A DNA stretch of 64,000 nt from Straminergon stramineum (lineage: Eukaryota > Streptophyta > Bryopsida > Hypnales > Calliergonaceae): contig OY987271.1 in NCBI GenBank assembly GCA_963920665.1, forward strand, positions 17,115,350 to 17,179,349, written 5' to 3'. Positions within the stretch are counted from its first letter, which is position 1. Each line of letters opens with the position of its first letter. Both the position numbers and the translations under genes were made by a program. A model generated the notes under the pieces. The model saw only the letters and a program-made list of their open reading frames with translations, was not told the origin of the DNA and did no database searches. Shown in pieces: positions 24,110-37,239 of the stretch.

Positions 24110-24420
24110 GAAACCTAGGAAGTTAGATGTTTGACAAATAAAGTGGACAAGTTAGAAGACTTCTTGTTGAGAAAAGGGTTCTCTATTGAAGTGGTTGCGT
24201 CGTTCCTTTGCATCTCTACTCTTCTTCATCAAGCTCTTGAGTAAGTTCAAGAGCCCTCCTACCTAATTCTTGTTGATGTCATTCCACTTCGAAATCCCTC
24301 AAGACAATGTCAATATCATCTTGTAAGTGGGCTTGGACTCTTGCAATGGTGGTTAATTGAATTTGCATCTTTGATGTAATCCCTTAACTAATACCATGCT
24401 CCAAACATTCTACATTGTCT
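24110..24420 (-). pseudogene. Decayed coding fragment, coiled-coil-like
   Basis: One minus-strand frame reads as charged helical protein (for example IARVQAHLQDDIDIVLRDFE and GRRALELTQELDEEE) with in-frame TGA and TAG codons between such blocks. This looks like a gag-like or other transposon protein eroded by C-to-T changes. I cannot name the family. Confidence 0.35.
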
Positions 24421-26634
24421 AGCATAGTCTAGTCACTTCTCATGCAATGATTGTCTTGTTGTGTATGGTAATGAAGAACCTCCTAATTTGGTCTTGTTGA
24501 GTTTGTGTTTCGATTCACAATATGTTGTGTGTTGTGTGAATGAAGGGAGTATTATCTTCTATGTGTTCCCTAATCTCTTTTATTTTGGTTTGGTTACATT
24601 ATTTCAAAATTTTTTTTATAGAAAATGCCTATTGCTTTATTCAATTTTTCTATTTGTCATGTACTTCTAGACTTACTATCTAGTATTGTAGAATGAAGGA
24701 GGTAGATTATTAACAAAATTTGTTTGTACATATCTAGTTTCAAGATTGTATAGTGATAGTGAAAAGGGCATTTGCACTAGTAAAAAATAGGCTATCAATG
24801 ATTGTTGTATACAACTACGTAACCGATTATATAGGACACTTATGATGACAAGATCATTGACTCAAAATTTTGGCTTAGAGTAATAAAGAATGTATAATTA
24901 CGAATAAAATAGTCATTTCTTTGCCTAAATTAGCATACTTTAGGGTTATCTATGCTGATGTGAAAATTCAAATTCACATCGGTATGTCCGTCAGCATCTG
25001 TCTTGACGAGTCAAGATCGTGTCTAAAAGTTGATGGCCAAATTTTTTTTCCTGACAGATGTTGGCGTGGATCTTGATGTTTCATCCGTCCGACGTCCGTC
25101 CAGATGTGACGTGACGCTATCAATCCTAGCATTCTTTTTCATCCAATGCCAATGTGGAACTTTGCTAAAGTGTGATTATATGGGGCAACTCTGATGGTGG
25201 TGAGCCATATGGTTGATGATTTGTCATGTTGAGTTGGAGGTTTCCTGGTGGCTCATTTGTGAGTGACTTTGTTTCCCGTCGAAGGAATTTGAAGTTGACA
25301 CAGAAAAGGTTTGGTTCCTTATTTGACATGTTGTGGTCATTATTTAGGTGGCAACAATCATTTTCCAATGATTTGTGAGGTCAGTACAATGATTATCAAA
25401 GTCATGAATGTGTTTAGGAGGTCATTGTGTTAAATGGATCTACATGATCTTATGACTAAAGTGGTGTTTCATGCAATCAATTCATAGTTGGATAAGAGTA
25501 TTGGTGTAAGACATATAGAACATAAGTATGAATTTAGGCCATTGCAACAATTGAAACTCCTCTTTTCGACTAATAACTACAATATGACTAGCAAAGTTTG
25601 GACTAAGAACATGAGGTTCCAAGCCTTTTTTTGACCATAGAACTTCTCTTTCATCCAAACCAATGCTTGACTATTAGAAAACTACACTTTTTTGTTTGAT
25701 GAAATTGAGGTAGATAATATATATATATAAAGATATAAGCAAAAGTATGCAAAAAATTCAAGAAAGGTTTCAAGAAATATTTAGAGCTAAGGGATTATGG
25801 GTTATCTAATTGAATGTACATCTAGTGAAGATGACACTTCAAGGCCAAAAGCAAATTTGGGAGTAGTGTTTTTTTATGAGCAAATTTTCACTAAAAAACA
25901 ATGCAATTTTTTTGGGGAGGGTGGATATTAGGTGAGATATTCTTCCTTTTCCAAACAATGACATCACAAAAGACTACCATATCTTGGATCAATATCATTC
26001 TACTTTGAATGAATGTATATTCTTTGGGATGAATAAATAAGTTTTCATCCATATAGTATAGGTTTCATCCATTTCCATGGATGTAACTAGCTTCATCACT
26101 CCATTGTTGATTGCTTTCTGCACCGCCTAAAATAAGGAATATTTGCACTTGGTGTTAGGGGTGATGTTTGCAATGTGGATCCAGTCCAAAAGTAGGTCTA
26201 AATTCGTTCCTTAAACCCTCAATAACAACACTCTTTAACACCAAGTGCGAACAAGGTGTTCAGGACATGACTTTTTTTTGGACTAGTGTCTCTTGTGTTG
26301 GCTTCACTACATAGGCTAGATTTTGGAGGGACAGATTCACAGTGGTCACATTCTGACAGATCTGGCAAAATTTTGCCAAAAAGAAAAGCCCTGTTGAATG
26401 CCACTTGAAGCCCAGTTTGATAATTTCTCTTCCGTCCAGCTGCCCATTCCAACAGGCAAGCTTCAAATGGGACCCAACAGGTGGACTCCACAGGTCGGGG
26501 TGGTGCACTCCATGAAAACATACTAGTATCTTACGCTCCACCTCATCCCTCTCTGACAGCATTGCCCAACTGGGCACAGCTGGTGGCAACGTTTCAACGC
26601 GGCATCTAACCAAACTTCAAACAAACCGTTAATG
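24421..26634. other. Spacer; CACTA-type start at 24777, otherwise nothing clear
   Basis: CACTAGTAAAAAATAGGC at 24777 could be a left CACTA terminus, but I found no matching right end. Minus-strand frames at 26219-26613 are GC-moderate but match no family I know. Short TA runs occur at about 25718-25730. Confidence 0.35.
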
Positions 26635-27010
26635 CTAAAATCTACCAAATCTCCTTTAATACGAACATCCTCCTCTACACGTGGTCTCTACACGTGGATG
26701 GACATTTTAAGTCACCACATCCAAAAATCTATCAAAGTCTCCCCAAATAGGAACAATTGGGTCCGTATCTGCAGTCGGCCAAACTCACGGACGTAATTAA
26801 TTCTGAAGTCTACGAAATCTTCCTAAATATGAACATCCTCCTTCTGAATAGATTACTGGTAACGACAGATCGAAACTCACGTTTATGTCTAAAATCTACC
26901 AATTATCTTCTACTATGAACAACCTGCTCTTACTCGTGGTATCTACCAAAAAAGTGAATTCAGAGTCAGCGTTCGCTAAAATCTACTAATTCTCCTAATT
27001 ATGAGCATCT
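26635..27010. repeat. Tandem array, about 86-bp period, upstream of the receptor kinase
   Basis: Units start near 26635, 26722, 26803, 26889 and 26976 (spacing 87, 81, 86, 87), each beginning with a variant of CTAAAATCTACCAAATCTCC and mostly followed by TA-ATGAACATCCTCCT-type text. It ends where the GC-rich leader of the CrRLK1L gene begins, so it may lie in that promoter. Confidence 0.65.
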
Positions 27011-28505
27011 CCGTCCTTCGATTAGGCTGACAAAGCACGGTCACAGGAACCCCACTCTACAACCGTGCATGGAGCAAGAAGGGACCGGGCGTGGCCCTCT
27101 GGGCCGGTAGAGTCGACCCCACTCTTCGCGCTGCTCCGAGCCGTCCCCACCCCCAGTTTCCTCACCATCGCTGTTCCTCCCTTTTGCAAGTCTCCACTGC
27201 TTCCGCCCAAGTCTACGCCTCAGTTTGTGCAGCTGCGACTAACTTACTGCCGCCGGATGATGTCTCCTCTCCCTCGCCAGGTTCGTCTACTTCCGCTTCC
27301 ACATTCTCGCCAATCTTGGGAAAGATGTGTTGTGCAAATCTTCACACAAGTTTATGCTAATCAAACTGTTGTAGTAAACAACGGTACCTCAACTTGGATG
27401 TTAGCTTCAATATGCGCTATTCCGTTTAGATGGCCGGGGAGTGTAATGTGGTGTGAAGGTTACATGGTTATGTGTTTTTTAAGTATGTGAGTGGCGGTCT
27501 TCTGGACTGTACGAGATGTGGTGTAGTTCTGGGGGAGAAAGAGCATGTAGAGGTTTCGTTATTGGGACTTGGAGCTGATCACTGTGTCTGAGTTTGAGTT
27601 TGAGTTGAAGAGTGTTGTCGATGGCCGTGTGTGGATTGCTTGTAGAGTGCACTTGTGGGTAATGGTGCGAGATGTTTTGGGTGACTTAAGGCGAGGGTCA
27701 AGGGTTAAGGAATGTGGGTATGCGAGTTGGACGGTGCTTAGAGTTGGATGCCAGTTACGAAGATCAGCGGCTTAGGAAAGAGCCTGCATTGTGAGGCGTG
27801 CTTGGCGTTTTGAACGGCAAACCCTGGTTATGTTTTTGAGCGGGTGGAAGGGGTAGGGGTTGGGTGGAAGTATCTAGTTGAGTTTTAGGTTGTAGAGATT
27901 TGGCAGATGCTTTGTTTAGGGTGAGCTTCTTTGCATCGGTGACATTGTTGGGTCTTAACGCAGTTATTACTGAAGATGACCCGCTCTGCTATCGCACATT
28001 CCCTACTTGTCCTCAGAACATATCTTGTTGTGTAAACATTTGATTAGAAAACTGAGGGCATGTCTAGCTGTGAACACATTTGAGAGTGTGTTTAGAAGCC
28101 CAGAGTTTTGTAAATACTCGAGCTTGTCTGGGTTGCTCTGTTGTAACTGAAAACTCTGTTAATGTCGATATTTTCATTTAGTTGTCTTTGAGCGTTGTAC
28201 TGTCTTAGGGGACACATTTGCGAGTGGGCGTCTTGGAATCTGGGATTCCAAATAGTTGAAGTGATATTCTGCATCATGTTCTGTACTAGGTTCTTGAAAA
28301 AAATTATAATCGTACTTGAGATGTTGAGTTCAATTCTGAGGATGTGTTTGGCTGCAGATCCAGGTCTAGAAGCGAGATTTGGATGATGCGGTAGAGCGTT
28401 GCTCGAAGAGCATATTCTTTCTCTGGAGAAGACCAAGAAAAGTTCCTTCTAGCGACGGAAGGCATGGTTTAGGGTTGACTAGGGGAGTCCTGCGTGAAGG
28501 ACGAA
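27011..28505 (+). promoter_or_regulatory. Promoter and 5' leader of the CrRLK1L gene
   Basis: GC- and CpG-rich DNA from about 27040 to 27330 marks a probable transcription start zone; then about 1.1 kb of moderate GC leads to the ATG at 28506. A leader intron is likely because of this length, but I cannot assign its sites. Frames such as 27065-27490 look composition-driven. Confidence 0.4.
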
Positions 28506-31500
28506 ATGGGGAACCACAGATGTGTACAGTTACTCGTAGGGATTATCTTGTGTGGGGCGGTATTAGCCTTGGCACAATCACCTCCACCGCCTGCAGCTTT
28601 TGCTCCCGCTGACCAGATTCGGATTGCGTGTGGCTCCGCCACAAATGTCACTGTGGATACACGAGTATTTGCAGCTGACAGCGTTCACAACACCTTAGCA
28701 TCTGGAGGAGTCCCGGGCACCACACCACAGAACAATGCAGCGGTGTCTTATCCTTCCCTTCTGAGCACTGCCAGGTTTTTCACCACCGAGTCTACGTACA
28801 CATTTAAAGTGAGTCCGGGACGCCACTGGATTCGTCTTTACTTCTACCCTTTTGCCTCGTCGTCATTTCAACCAAACAATTCCTATTTCAGTTTGGTAGC
28901 CAATGAGTTTGTGCTCCTGGACAACTTCAGCGCTGTGGCGTACACCGCGAACACTCGACCTATTAGACCTGATTTCGTGCGGGAGTACAATCTCAATGTG
29001 ACGGCGTCCAGCCTGGTCCTGACTTTCACTCCCCAGCCACAATCTTATGCATTCATCAATGCTATCGAGATTGTCTCGCTGCCGTATGACCTGGTTAAAG
29101 ATGATGGATTGAATTTGGGAACTCCCAGTCCTTTTGTTTTTGGCTTGGACACCTCAGCCTTGCAGACTATGTATCGTCTCAACGTTGGAGGAACCACTAT
29201 ATCACCGTCCCTTGATTCCACCAACATTGGCCGGACTTGGATGCCGGATGCTGATTACATATTCTCTGCTGCGACTGGTGTCACTGGTCAAACGGAGATT
29301 GCTTCCATAACGTACCCTACAACAGTTCCAGAGTAAGTCATTTGCGTTTCTATTCTGCCTTGCATTGATTATTTAATTGCAATTTTTAGTAGGTTATATA
29401 TGGATCTTCATATTTCCAATTTTATTTATTTATTGACCGACAACCATGCAATGCCCTTCACTGATAAGATTTGCCCCACCTGACTTATGGTAAACCTGCC
29501 TATGACAGGCAGAATGAGTGGTCTGTACTGTTGCCATTAGCAAAATGATTCAGATTTTTTTTTCCATACATAGACACATGTGAGAATTGAAGGAAGCAAT
29601 TGAAATTTTATTTTTTGGACAAAGTAAGAATTTTTTATGAATTTTTTATGAATTTTTGAAGTGTACAACCCAATTAGCCCAACAGAGTCTGTAGACTACC
29701 CCAAATCAGCAAAAGGGATTCCCATAATGGTCATCTTACCACCTAAAGCAGTCACAACATTTTCTAAAATGGCTACAACATTTCCTAACATAGCCATGAC
29801 ATGAAGGAATAAAAAAATAACTTCTTATGACCAATTTACACTTGAATGGTGTAAGTGCCCTATGACAGTCACTAATAACTCCATGATCATCTTCCAAGAA
29901 AAGATTATGGCCACAAATCAGCCTAATGTAATCCTAATCTCATTTATCACAAAAAATCTGCCATGGGTTGATGTAAGACTCTAATGGGTGGTTTCCTAGA
30001 TGACTGCATTAGGCAGTTTGCCTGTCATGGGCTGGTTTACCTTATGTCCTTCTCAATTTGGTCAATTGCATTGAACGTTTCCAAATAATGAAAGACTTTG
30101 AATTTTAGGTTTTATCATTTGTTGAATATAAAATTTCCTGTTTTTGAAGGGAAGTTAGAACTGATGAATGAATGTTTGTTTTGCTTTTCTGCAGGTATAT
30201 TGCGCCTCCTTCTGTTTATGCCACTGCGCGTACACTGGGATCCTCAAGCACGGTGAATGCCAATTTCAACGTGTCGTGGATCCTTCCAGTAGACACGAAC
30301 TATTCGTACTTCGTGCGGCTTCATTTCTGCGAAATCTTTTTCACAGCTATCAGTGAGCGCGTGTTCAATGTCTACATCAACAATCAGTCTGCGCTGTCGA
30401 ACTATGACATCCTCGCGGTCACACAGCCCAACACCCCCCTCTATGCAGACTTCATTGTTCCCATGTTCAGGGGTGGCAACCAAATGTGGGTTCAGATTGG
30501 GACGAGCAATTTTGCGACTAACGGAAAGGATGCTATATTGAATGGTTTGGAGGTTTTCAAGATCAACGCCACAGCTGGTAGCTTGGCCGGACCCAACCCT
30601 TCTGTGACAGCCGGAGCTCCTAGTCCTCCTTCAGGGGCAGCAACCTCAAAGTCGAAGATGAGCATGGGGACTATCATAGGGGCAGCAGTTGGAGGCGTTG
30701 CTGCTTTTCTTCTTCTTTCCGGGTTGATTTTCTACTGTTGTTACCGCAGGGCTAAGTCGAGAGGTTCCAAGGCAGCATCCACTTGGCTTCCATTGCCGCT
30801 CCATGGCGGCAGCACTGACCATAGTAAGGTCTCCACTACTTCATTGGGTGGCAAGAGTGGGAAGAGCGGCGCTGGCAGCTATGTCTCGTCAGCTCCTTCA
30901 AACCTTGGCAGGTACTTTACGTTTGCTGAGCTTCAGGAGGCAACCAACAACTTTGATGAGAATCTGGTACTTGGAGTTGGCGGATTCGGCAAGGTGTACA
31001 AAGGGGAGATTGACGACGGGTCGAAAGTGGCAGTGAAGCGGGGGAACCCGAGGTCAGAACAGGGTTTGAATGAGTTCCAAACTGAGATTGAGCTTCTGTC
31101 GAAGCTGCGACATCGTCACCTGGTCTCCTTGATTGGGTACTGCGAGGAGCATGGGGAGATGATTCTGGTTTATGATTACATGGCAAATGGACCTCTTCGT
31201 GGTCATCTTTATGGAACTGACGAAGCCTGTCTTTCATGGAAGCAGAGGCTTGAGATTTGCATTGGCGCTGCCCGAGGTTTACATTACCTTCACACAGGAG
31301 CAGCGCAAGGGATCATTCACAGAGATGTGAAAACAACCAATATTCTCCTCGATGAAAATTTTGTGGCGAAAGTGGCAGATTTTGGACTGTCAAAGATTGG
31401 ACCTGCATTGGAGCAGACGCACGTCAGCACAGCCGTGAAGGGCAGCTTTGGCTACTTGGATCCTGAGTATTTCCGCAGGCAGCAGCTGACGGAGAAGTCT

Positions 31501-32004
31501 GATGTATACTCGTTTGGCGTGGTGCTCATGGAAGTGCTGTGTGCCCGGCCGGCAATTAACCCGGCACTTCCTCGCGAGCAAGTCAACATGGCAGAATGGG
31601 CAATCAAGTACCAGAAAGCGGACATGCTGGATCAGATTGTGGACGAGCGGCTGCGCGGTACCATCAGCCCCGACTCGCTGAAGAAGTTTGGAGACACTGT
31701 CGAGAAGTGCTTGGAAGAGCAAGGGATTGACAGACCTGCTATGGGCGACGTGCTCTGGAACTTGGAGTACGCTTTGCAGTTGCAGGAAACGTCCGAGTTT
31801 GGATCCCTTGCCAGCCCCGAGCAAGGGAACTTCGACACCGACAGCTCCAGTCAAATGATGTCCAAGGAACTGCCGGTGGTGCCGAACCTGCTTGACAATT
31901 CTTTGACTGTTTCGACGGAACGGAAGATACTGGAGGAGACTTCTTCCGAGGATCAGTCTGCTAGTGAGATTTTTTCGCAGTTGGTGAACCCGCAGGGAAG
32001 GTGA
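28506..32004 (+). CDS. CrRLK1L malectin-like receptor kinase (FERONIA/THESEUS-type)
   Basis: Plasma-membrane receptor kinase of the wall-integrity/RALF-sensing family. Exons 28506-29332 and 30195-32004 join through a GTAAGT...TTTCTGCAG intron (862 bp) to give 878 residues. Signal peptide at about 1-24; two malectin-like halves at about 30-410 (RFFTTESTYTFKV, HWIRLYFYPF, SYFVRLHFCEI, DAILNGLEVFKI); transmembrane 434-458; the CrRLK1L hallmark TWLPLPLHGG in the juxtamembrane; kinase about 530-805. Catalytic parts are intact: GVGGFGKVYKG (536-546), K557, HRDVKTTN with D653, DFG D671, activation loop GSFGYLDPEYF, and QGIDRPAMGDVLWNLEYALQ. ATG at 28506 is the first Met in frame before the signal peptide. 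The tail of about 70 residues is Ser/acidic-rich. Not enough is visible to choose between FER-, THE- or HERK-type. Confidence 0.95.
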
Positions 32005-33153
32005 TGGTGATGCAAAGCATCTTCATTTGACTCTGGGTACTGGCATTGTGTGTGTTGGTGTATATTATGAAGTTGGTTGTGGAAGTTTGCCATGTTTCCA
32101 CTCATTTTAAATTAGGTGCAGTATAGCAATCATATCTACCTATTTGTTCAAACGATTTGGCACTGGAACTGTTCTATGCTTTTGCACTCATTTAAGTTAA
32201 CATTGAGTTTCTAGTACAATGATACTACCTCTATTTTAGTCAAGTTTGCATTCACCTTGTTCTGTTGTTGTGAGTCATCAGCACATGGGCTCGTCCAGGG
32301 TAGGATCTTTTGGCTGACATGGGTTTGGTGAAGTGCTTTCATTTACAGTTTGAATGTGTCACCGATGTACTGTAGTCAATGACAATGTGGCTCGTGTGCA
32401 GAACATTAACTTATATGCTGTAGTTGTTGAGGTTTTATGTATCAATCTGTGTACTATCTCTCTGACAGTACTGTGATTTTGGAGACTTTGCTGTTATTGC
32501 ATAGTGAAATACACTGTAGCTTCCATGGGAAACATCCAAATGTTGTCAGAGACCACGTCCGACTAAGGATCGAACAGCGTGTTGCTGTGCAATCTCAGCC
32601 GCATATGGTGACGCTTAAGGCATACGACCCATTTGCAACCACTTAAGCAATTACGCATATATGGAGTGCGGGATTCTAGAGTGGGGAAATTTTCCTCTGT
32701 ACAGAAATAGAGTAGGGAAGGATTCCATATTTTTTCATAATTTTATTACTCAAAACATAATTACTAAGAATTTTTTAGCTTAAGATTATGTTTGACCCAT
32801 ATTGGTCATATAGATTTTTGTATTTCCAACCAAAGGCTAGTTGCAAAATCGTCCAAGGACTTATTGCATTATTGACAGTATTGTAGTCAATCATAATGTG
32901 CCACAACTATATTGGGAAGTGTGCCACTATTAATCACCACTCCTAACTACTTGTTTTGAAAGAAATATAGTCTATATAGTAGAAATGGGGGTTGATTGGA
33001 AAGGGGTCGCTTCCCTTAACTGAAACTATTGTTGACCCCTATTACCAACAGCTATCCATCTATTTATACACTTACCAAACAACCCTTTTTTTTAACTTTC
33101 TCAGAAAGTGCTAGGATGGTGATTATTTAAAATTTGGTGAAGCATTGTATTTT
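32005..33153. other. CrRLK1L 3' UTR and spacer
   Basis: Likely 3' UTR for the first few hundred bases; the rest is AT-rich with no feature I can support. Confidence 0.45.
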
Positions 33154-34255
33154 GGGAGACATTAATCTCCTCCCCGAGCAAAAGGGGGGCCTAGCAGTGG
33201 AGCCAAGCCTACTTGCATGGCTGGCTTCCTTGTTGGCCCCTTCTCGGGTCCATTGTTGCTTCTCATCACTCCCGGCCTCCTAGCCTCCCCACCCTCAGCC
33301 TCTCAGTTAACCCCTCATCACCCAAGGGGACGAAAAGTGTCCTCACATTGTTGGGTAGTCACATTCAAAGTGCTATTACTTTTGCATCCAATGTCTGAAT
33401 TCAATCAAACTTGTTGGAAAAGTTGTGAATATTAGTTGAGTTTCACTGGTAAAATTTTCAAATCAATCCAAGATTTACTGAAATTTTGAGGGTCCTTCAA
33501 AGTTCATAGGTTCAATTTGAGTTCACCACATTACATTATGATGGCTACAACTTTGGGGGTTTGTAATTTTTTCACAAAATATTTTTTTTCAAAAAATAAA
33601 TTTTTGGGTTTTGTTCCTCTGAAGGTCTAGTTATTGTAGTAAAATTTTCATGTCAATACAAGTTGTTTTGAATGTTTAGGAGCAATTCAAAGTTCAAAAT
33701 GCAAACATCAATGCATTACAGTGAACGTCCCAAACATTCAAAACAACTTGTATTGACATGAAAATTTTACCACAATAACTAGACCTTAAGAGGAACAAAA
33801 CCCAAAAATTTATTTTTTGAAAACAAACATTTTGTGAAAAAGTTACAAACCCCCAAAGTTGTAGCCATCATAATGTAATGTGGTGAACTCAAATTGAACC
33901 TATGAACTTTGAAGGACCCTCAAAATTTCAGTAAATCTTGGATTGATTTGAAAATTTTACTAGTGAAAGTCAACTAATATTCACAACTTTTCCAACAAGT
34001 TTGATTGAATTCAGACATTGGATGCAAAAGTAATAGCACTTTGAATGTGACTACCCGACAATGTGAGGACACTTTTTGTTCCCTGTGGGTGATGAAGGGT
34101 TAATTGAGAGGCCGAGGGTGGGGAGGCTAGGAGGCCGGGAGTGATGAGAAGCAACAATGGACCCAAGAAGGGGCCAACAAGGAAACCAGCCATGCAAGTA
34201 GGCTTGGCCCCACTCACAGGCCCCCTTTTGCTCGGGGGGGGAATTAATGTCTCCC
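33154..34255. mobile_element. 1.1-kb near-perfect palindrome (fold-back element)
   Basis: Two arms of about 515-530 bp (33154-33682 and 33729-34255) are reverse complements with few differences, separated by about 45 bp. It starts GGGAGACATTAAT and ends ATTAATGTCTCCC. The heptamer TTGTATT flanks it at 33145-33151 and 34256-34262; with a 9-bp reading the flanks agree at 7 of 9. This would suit a Mutator-like or fold-back element with very long terminal repeats. No protein is encoded; frames on opposite strands mirror each other. Transcription through it would give a long double-stranded RNA. Confidence 0.8.
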
Positions 34256-35047
34256 TTGTATTACTACATATATATATATACATCTTTTAGACCAAAAAAC
34301 ACTTTTTAAACATATTCTTGCACTTTTTCATCCAAATTTTACTAAAAATGGAATTTTTTTTGTCAAAGCAAGATTATTTTCATTTGGCTAAAAATAGACA
34401 TTTATTTTGAAATGGTTCAATCTAGCTCCATAGTGCTAAAAGATAAAAGGTTGTCACTATATGTCATAAAGCAAGACTTGGATAAATATTAACCATTTAG
34501 ATCCTAGAGGAGCCAGAAGTAGTCATTCTAAAGTGAAATTTGTCCAGATCTTGAATTTCAAGCAAATTTTTTTTTTATCCAATTTTGTAAATGCATCTCT
34601 AAATGCCACAATATACACTTGGAATATAACTCTATAACCACTAATAACTGAGTCTCTACTTTGCTCATGTTCACTCCATGCACCATGCATTGAAAATGAG
34701 TGGACAAAATCCTAATGAACAAACATAAATGTTGTAGTATCTTTAGTGTACTACAATCCCCAAAAAATTTGAAGCAAAAAGCAATTTCTTTTTGGAAGTA
34801 AATGAATTCCAATGCTAACCACTCCATAGACTCAATTGTTGAGGTGGATTTCATAATCACTCTAAAAATCACCTATGTTTTTTTTTGGAGTCACAATGAC
34901 TTGAATATTTTATTGCATATTGTTGTTCATCACTTTAGACCTAGCTCTACTATTATTACAAAATTTTGGCATATGTATGCTCCGAAAAAATTATACATAG
35001 AGAAAATGAAGGTAATAATAATTTGAATGGAATTTGAAGATTCTTAA
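34256..35047. other. AT-rich spacer
   Basis: Short ATATAT run at about 34267-34280. Nothing else recognised. Confidence 0.4.
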
Positions 35048-35970
35048 CCCCTACAGGACTGGCCTTGTGTTTTGGGCAACATAACTTTTCTGGGCAGGTA
35101 CATGTGAATGGACATTTGACTTATTTAGGCTGATTTCTTTTACAAGGTGTGGATGAGGAATATCTTCGATGCATGCTAAATTTCATTCCATTTGAGTATA
35201 CAAGTGAAAAGTTATGATGCAAAATGCTGTTTGTTTCTCAACTCGGGCAGCTCCAGCAGATATGAAAAAATCACTTTTTTCAAAAATAAAAATTTGAAAT
35301 TGGTTTTCTAGATTTATATATATAGGGAAAGCTTTGAATTAGTCTATTTTGATCAGTGAGATGAAAGTTATGAGGAATTTTAGTTTGTGGGCAATTATAG
35401 AATCTCTATTCTAAAATAAACCTTGAAGTCCTTTAGTTAACTCAATTTTAAATATTTTTTGAAAAAAAATAAAATCATCAAATGTAAATTGTTTATTACA
35501 ACATTACAACCATTGGGATTGGCATTTTTCAATTCCATAATTCAATTTTTAACAATTTAGTATTTTGAATTATTTTCTATGTCTTTCTATTTACTATTTT
35601 TTCCTATATGTTGTACAATTCCAAATGATTTGAAATTCTTCAAGAACATAGCCAACTTTCCTTGAAGAATGAATCCAAAGATGCACCACCATTTTGGACA
35701 TTTTTTCATACAAATGTGACCTTCTGAAGTGCTGCTGCCTGGTTTTTTGGAGGGCAAAAAAACTGATTTTTGTTATTTCAAATGTTAATATCTTGCAATC
35801 CACATGGTGGAAATTTCTGAAATTTTTTCCACATCTTTTCAAAACAACTTACTACAAGATCCTATGGTTACATGTGTTCAAGAATGTTTTTTTCTTAAAT
35901 TTGGTACTTGTGCTAAAAATGGCAGTTTTGGAACGTTTTTGGTGAAAACATAGTCAAATACATTTAGGGG
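35048..35970. mobile_element. TTAA-family element, group E copy 1
   Basis: Flanked by TTAA at 35044-35047 and 35971-35974. Ends CCCCTACAGGACTGG and (reverse complement) CCCCTAAATGTATT; only the outer CCCCTA pairs. The right part (GTTTTGGAACGTTTTTGGT... AGGGG) and a central block (CAACCATTGGGATTGGCATT) resemble the 37416-38923 element. 923 bp, no convincing coding frame. Confidence 0.65.
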
Positions 35971-35974
35971 TTAA

Positions 35975-36872
35975 TGAATGGAAGACTTGATATTTCATTT
36001 ACTATCATAAATGATGTATAGGTTGCATTTTGAATCCTTGTTGCATCTACTTTGAATAGATTTGAAGATATTTGTCCAAGTATGCAATTAATACAAATCA
36101 TTTTAATTTTAATTTAGCAACAAAAACAATTATTTTCACTACAATCTTCTTAGATTGGAGAAATGAGTTTGTAAGGGTTTTATATAGTACATTTTTTTTT
36201 CGATTGTAGGTGATTTAATATAATATGAAAACAACAAAGTGAGAGCATATTTTTGAGTCATTTTCAAAGATTATTTTTAATCAAAATTTGTAAATTTTTT
36301 GATTCATTACATAGACATTAATATTTAGTATGTTATAGAATAACAAAAATATATATGACAAAATATAGACAAACACATTTGATAAAAACAAAATTAAGAC
36401 ATCTTGTCAAAATTTGGGTATCACATCATTTTTGTCACATCATATTATATCACCTACAATTGAAACAAATGTACTATATAAAACCCATACAAACTCATAT
36501 CTCATATTATATAAGATTGCAATGAAAATGGTTGTTTTGGTTGCTAAATACAAATTAACCTCTAAAGTCCCAAAGTCCCTAGTACGTAGGACTCTTAAGA
36601 TTTTGGGTAAGTTAGTGTAACCTCAAGTTTTGACATGATTTTCTGAATTTTTTTTCAAATATGGGGAAATGTACTAGGTTTTTGGGGTGGAAAAAGAAAT
36701 ATGATTCTATTCCATGGTTCTAAAGTTATAGGCTTTTTTCTATCAAAAGCAATTTGAGGGGCAATTTGGGGAAGGGAAAAATTTATTGACTTTCGTAGGG
36801 GGTAAGGAAGGCTCTAGCAAGGCTGAGAAAGAATTGCAACCCTAGTAGACGATCTACTAAAGATTCCGGCCA
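35975..36872. other. AT-rich spacer
   Basis: No feature recognised. Short mirrored motifs (GTACATTTTTTTTTCGATTG near 36188 and CAATTGAAACAAATGTACTATATAAAAC-like text near 36458) suggest a decayed inverted repeat of about 300 bp. Confidence 0.35.
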
Positions 36873-37172
36873 GGTAGTCTGCTCTTAAAGCGACCATTTA
36901 AGAGCTGATTGCCTTTTCAGGGAAGCGAAATTCCTAGTAACAATTTTTAGTCAATTTTAGTTGGAAGAAAAATGGAATTGGCATCTAACCCAAGTTGTTT
37001 CATAATTTTTGGACCTTTGTGGAATTAGTTATGAATTCTAGAAGTTGAAATGCAACTCTCATTGGAAGCGACCACCTCTTGAAATGTGCACTTATGGTAC
37101 ATTGAAGAAAGCAAAATGTACCTTTGTATCATGATTGCTTTTAGAGCATGGTTGCTTGAAGAGCAGACTACC
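36873..37172. repeat. Inverted-repeat element, about 300 bp
   Basis: Left GGTAGTCTGCTCTTAAAGCG and the reverse complement of the right end, GGTAGTCTGCTCTTCAAGCA, match at 18 of 20 and continue ACCAT. Locally richer in GC than the surroundings. No clear target duplication. Confidence 0.5.
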
Positions 37173-37239
37173 TTATTGGACGACAATATTCTAACATTTA
37201 CCTCAAGGAGGGACTCTCAATTTCATCTCTCGCATTCTT

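Noticed and set aside
24777..24795. CACTAGTAAAAAATAGGC as the start of a third CACTA element
   Set aside because: No right terminus or target duplication could be found downstream.
33217..33435. Open frames in the palindrome arms (mirrored at 34011-34283)
   Set aside because: Mirror images from the inverted arms; no protein family and explained by the repeat itself.
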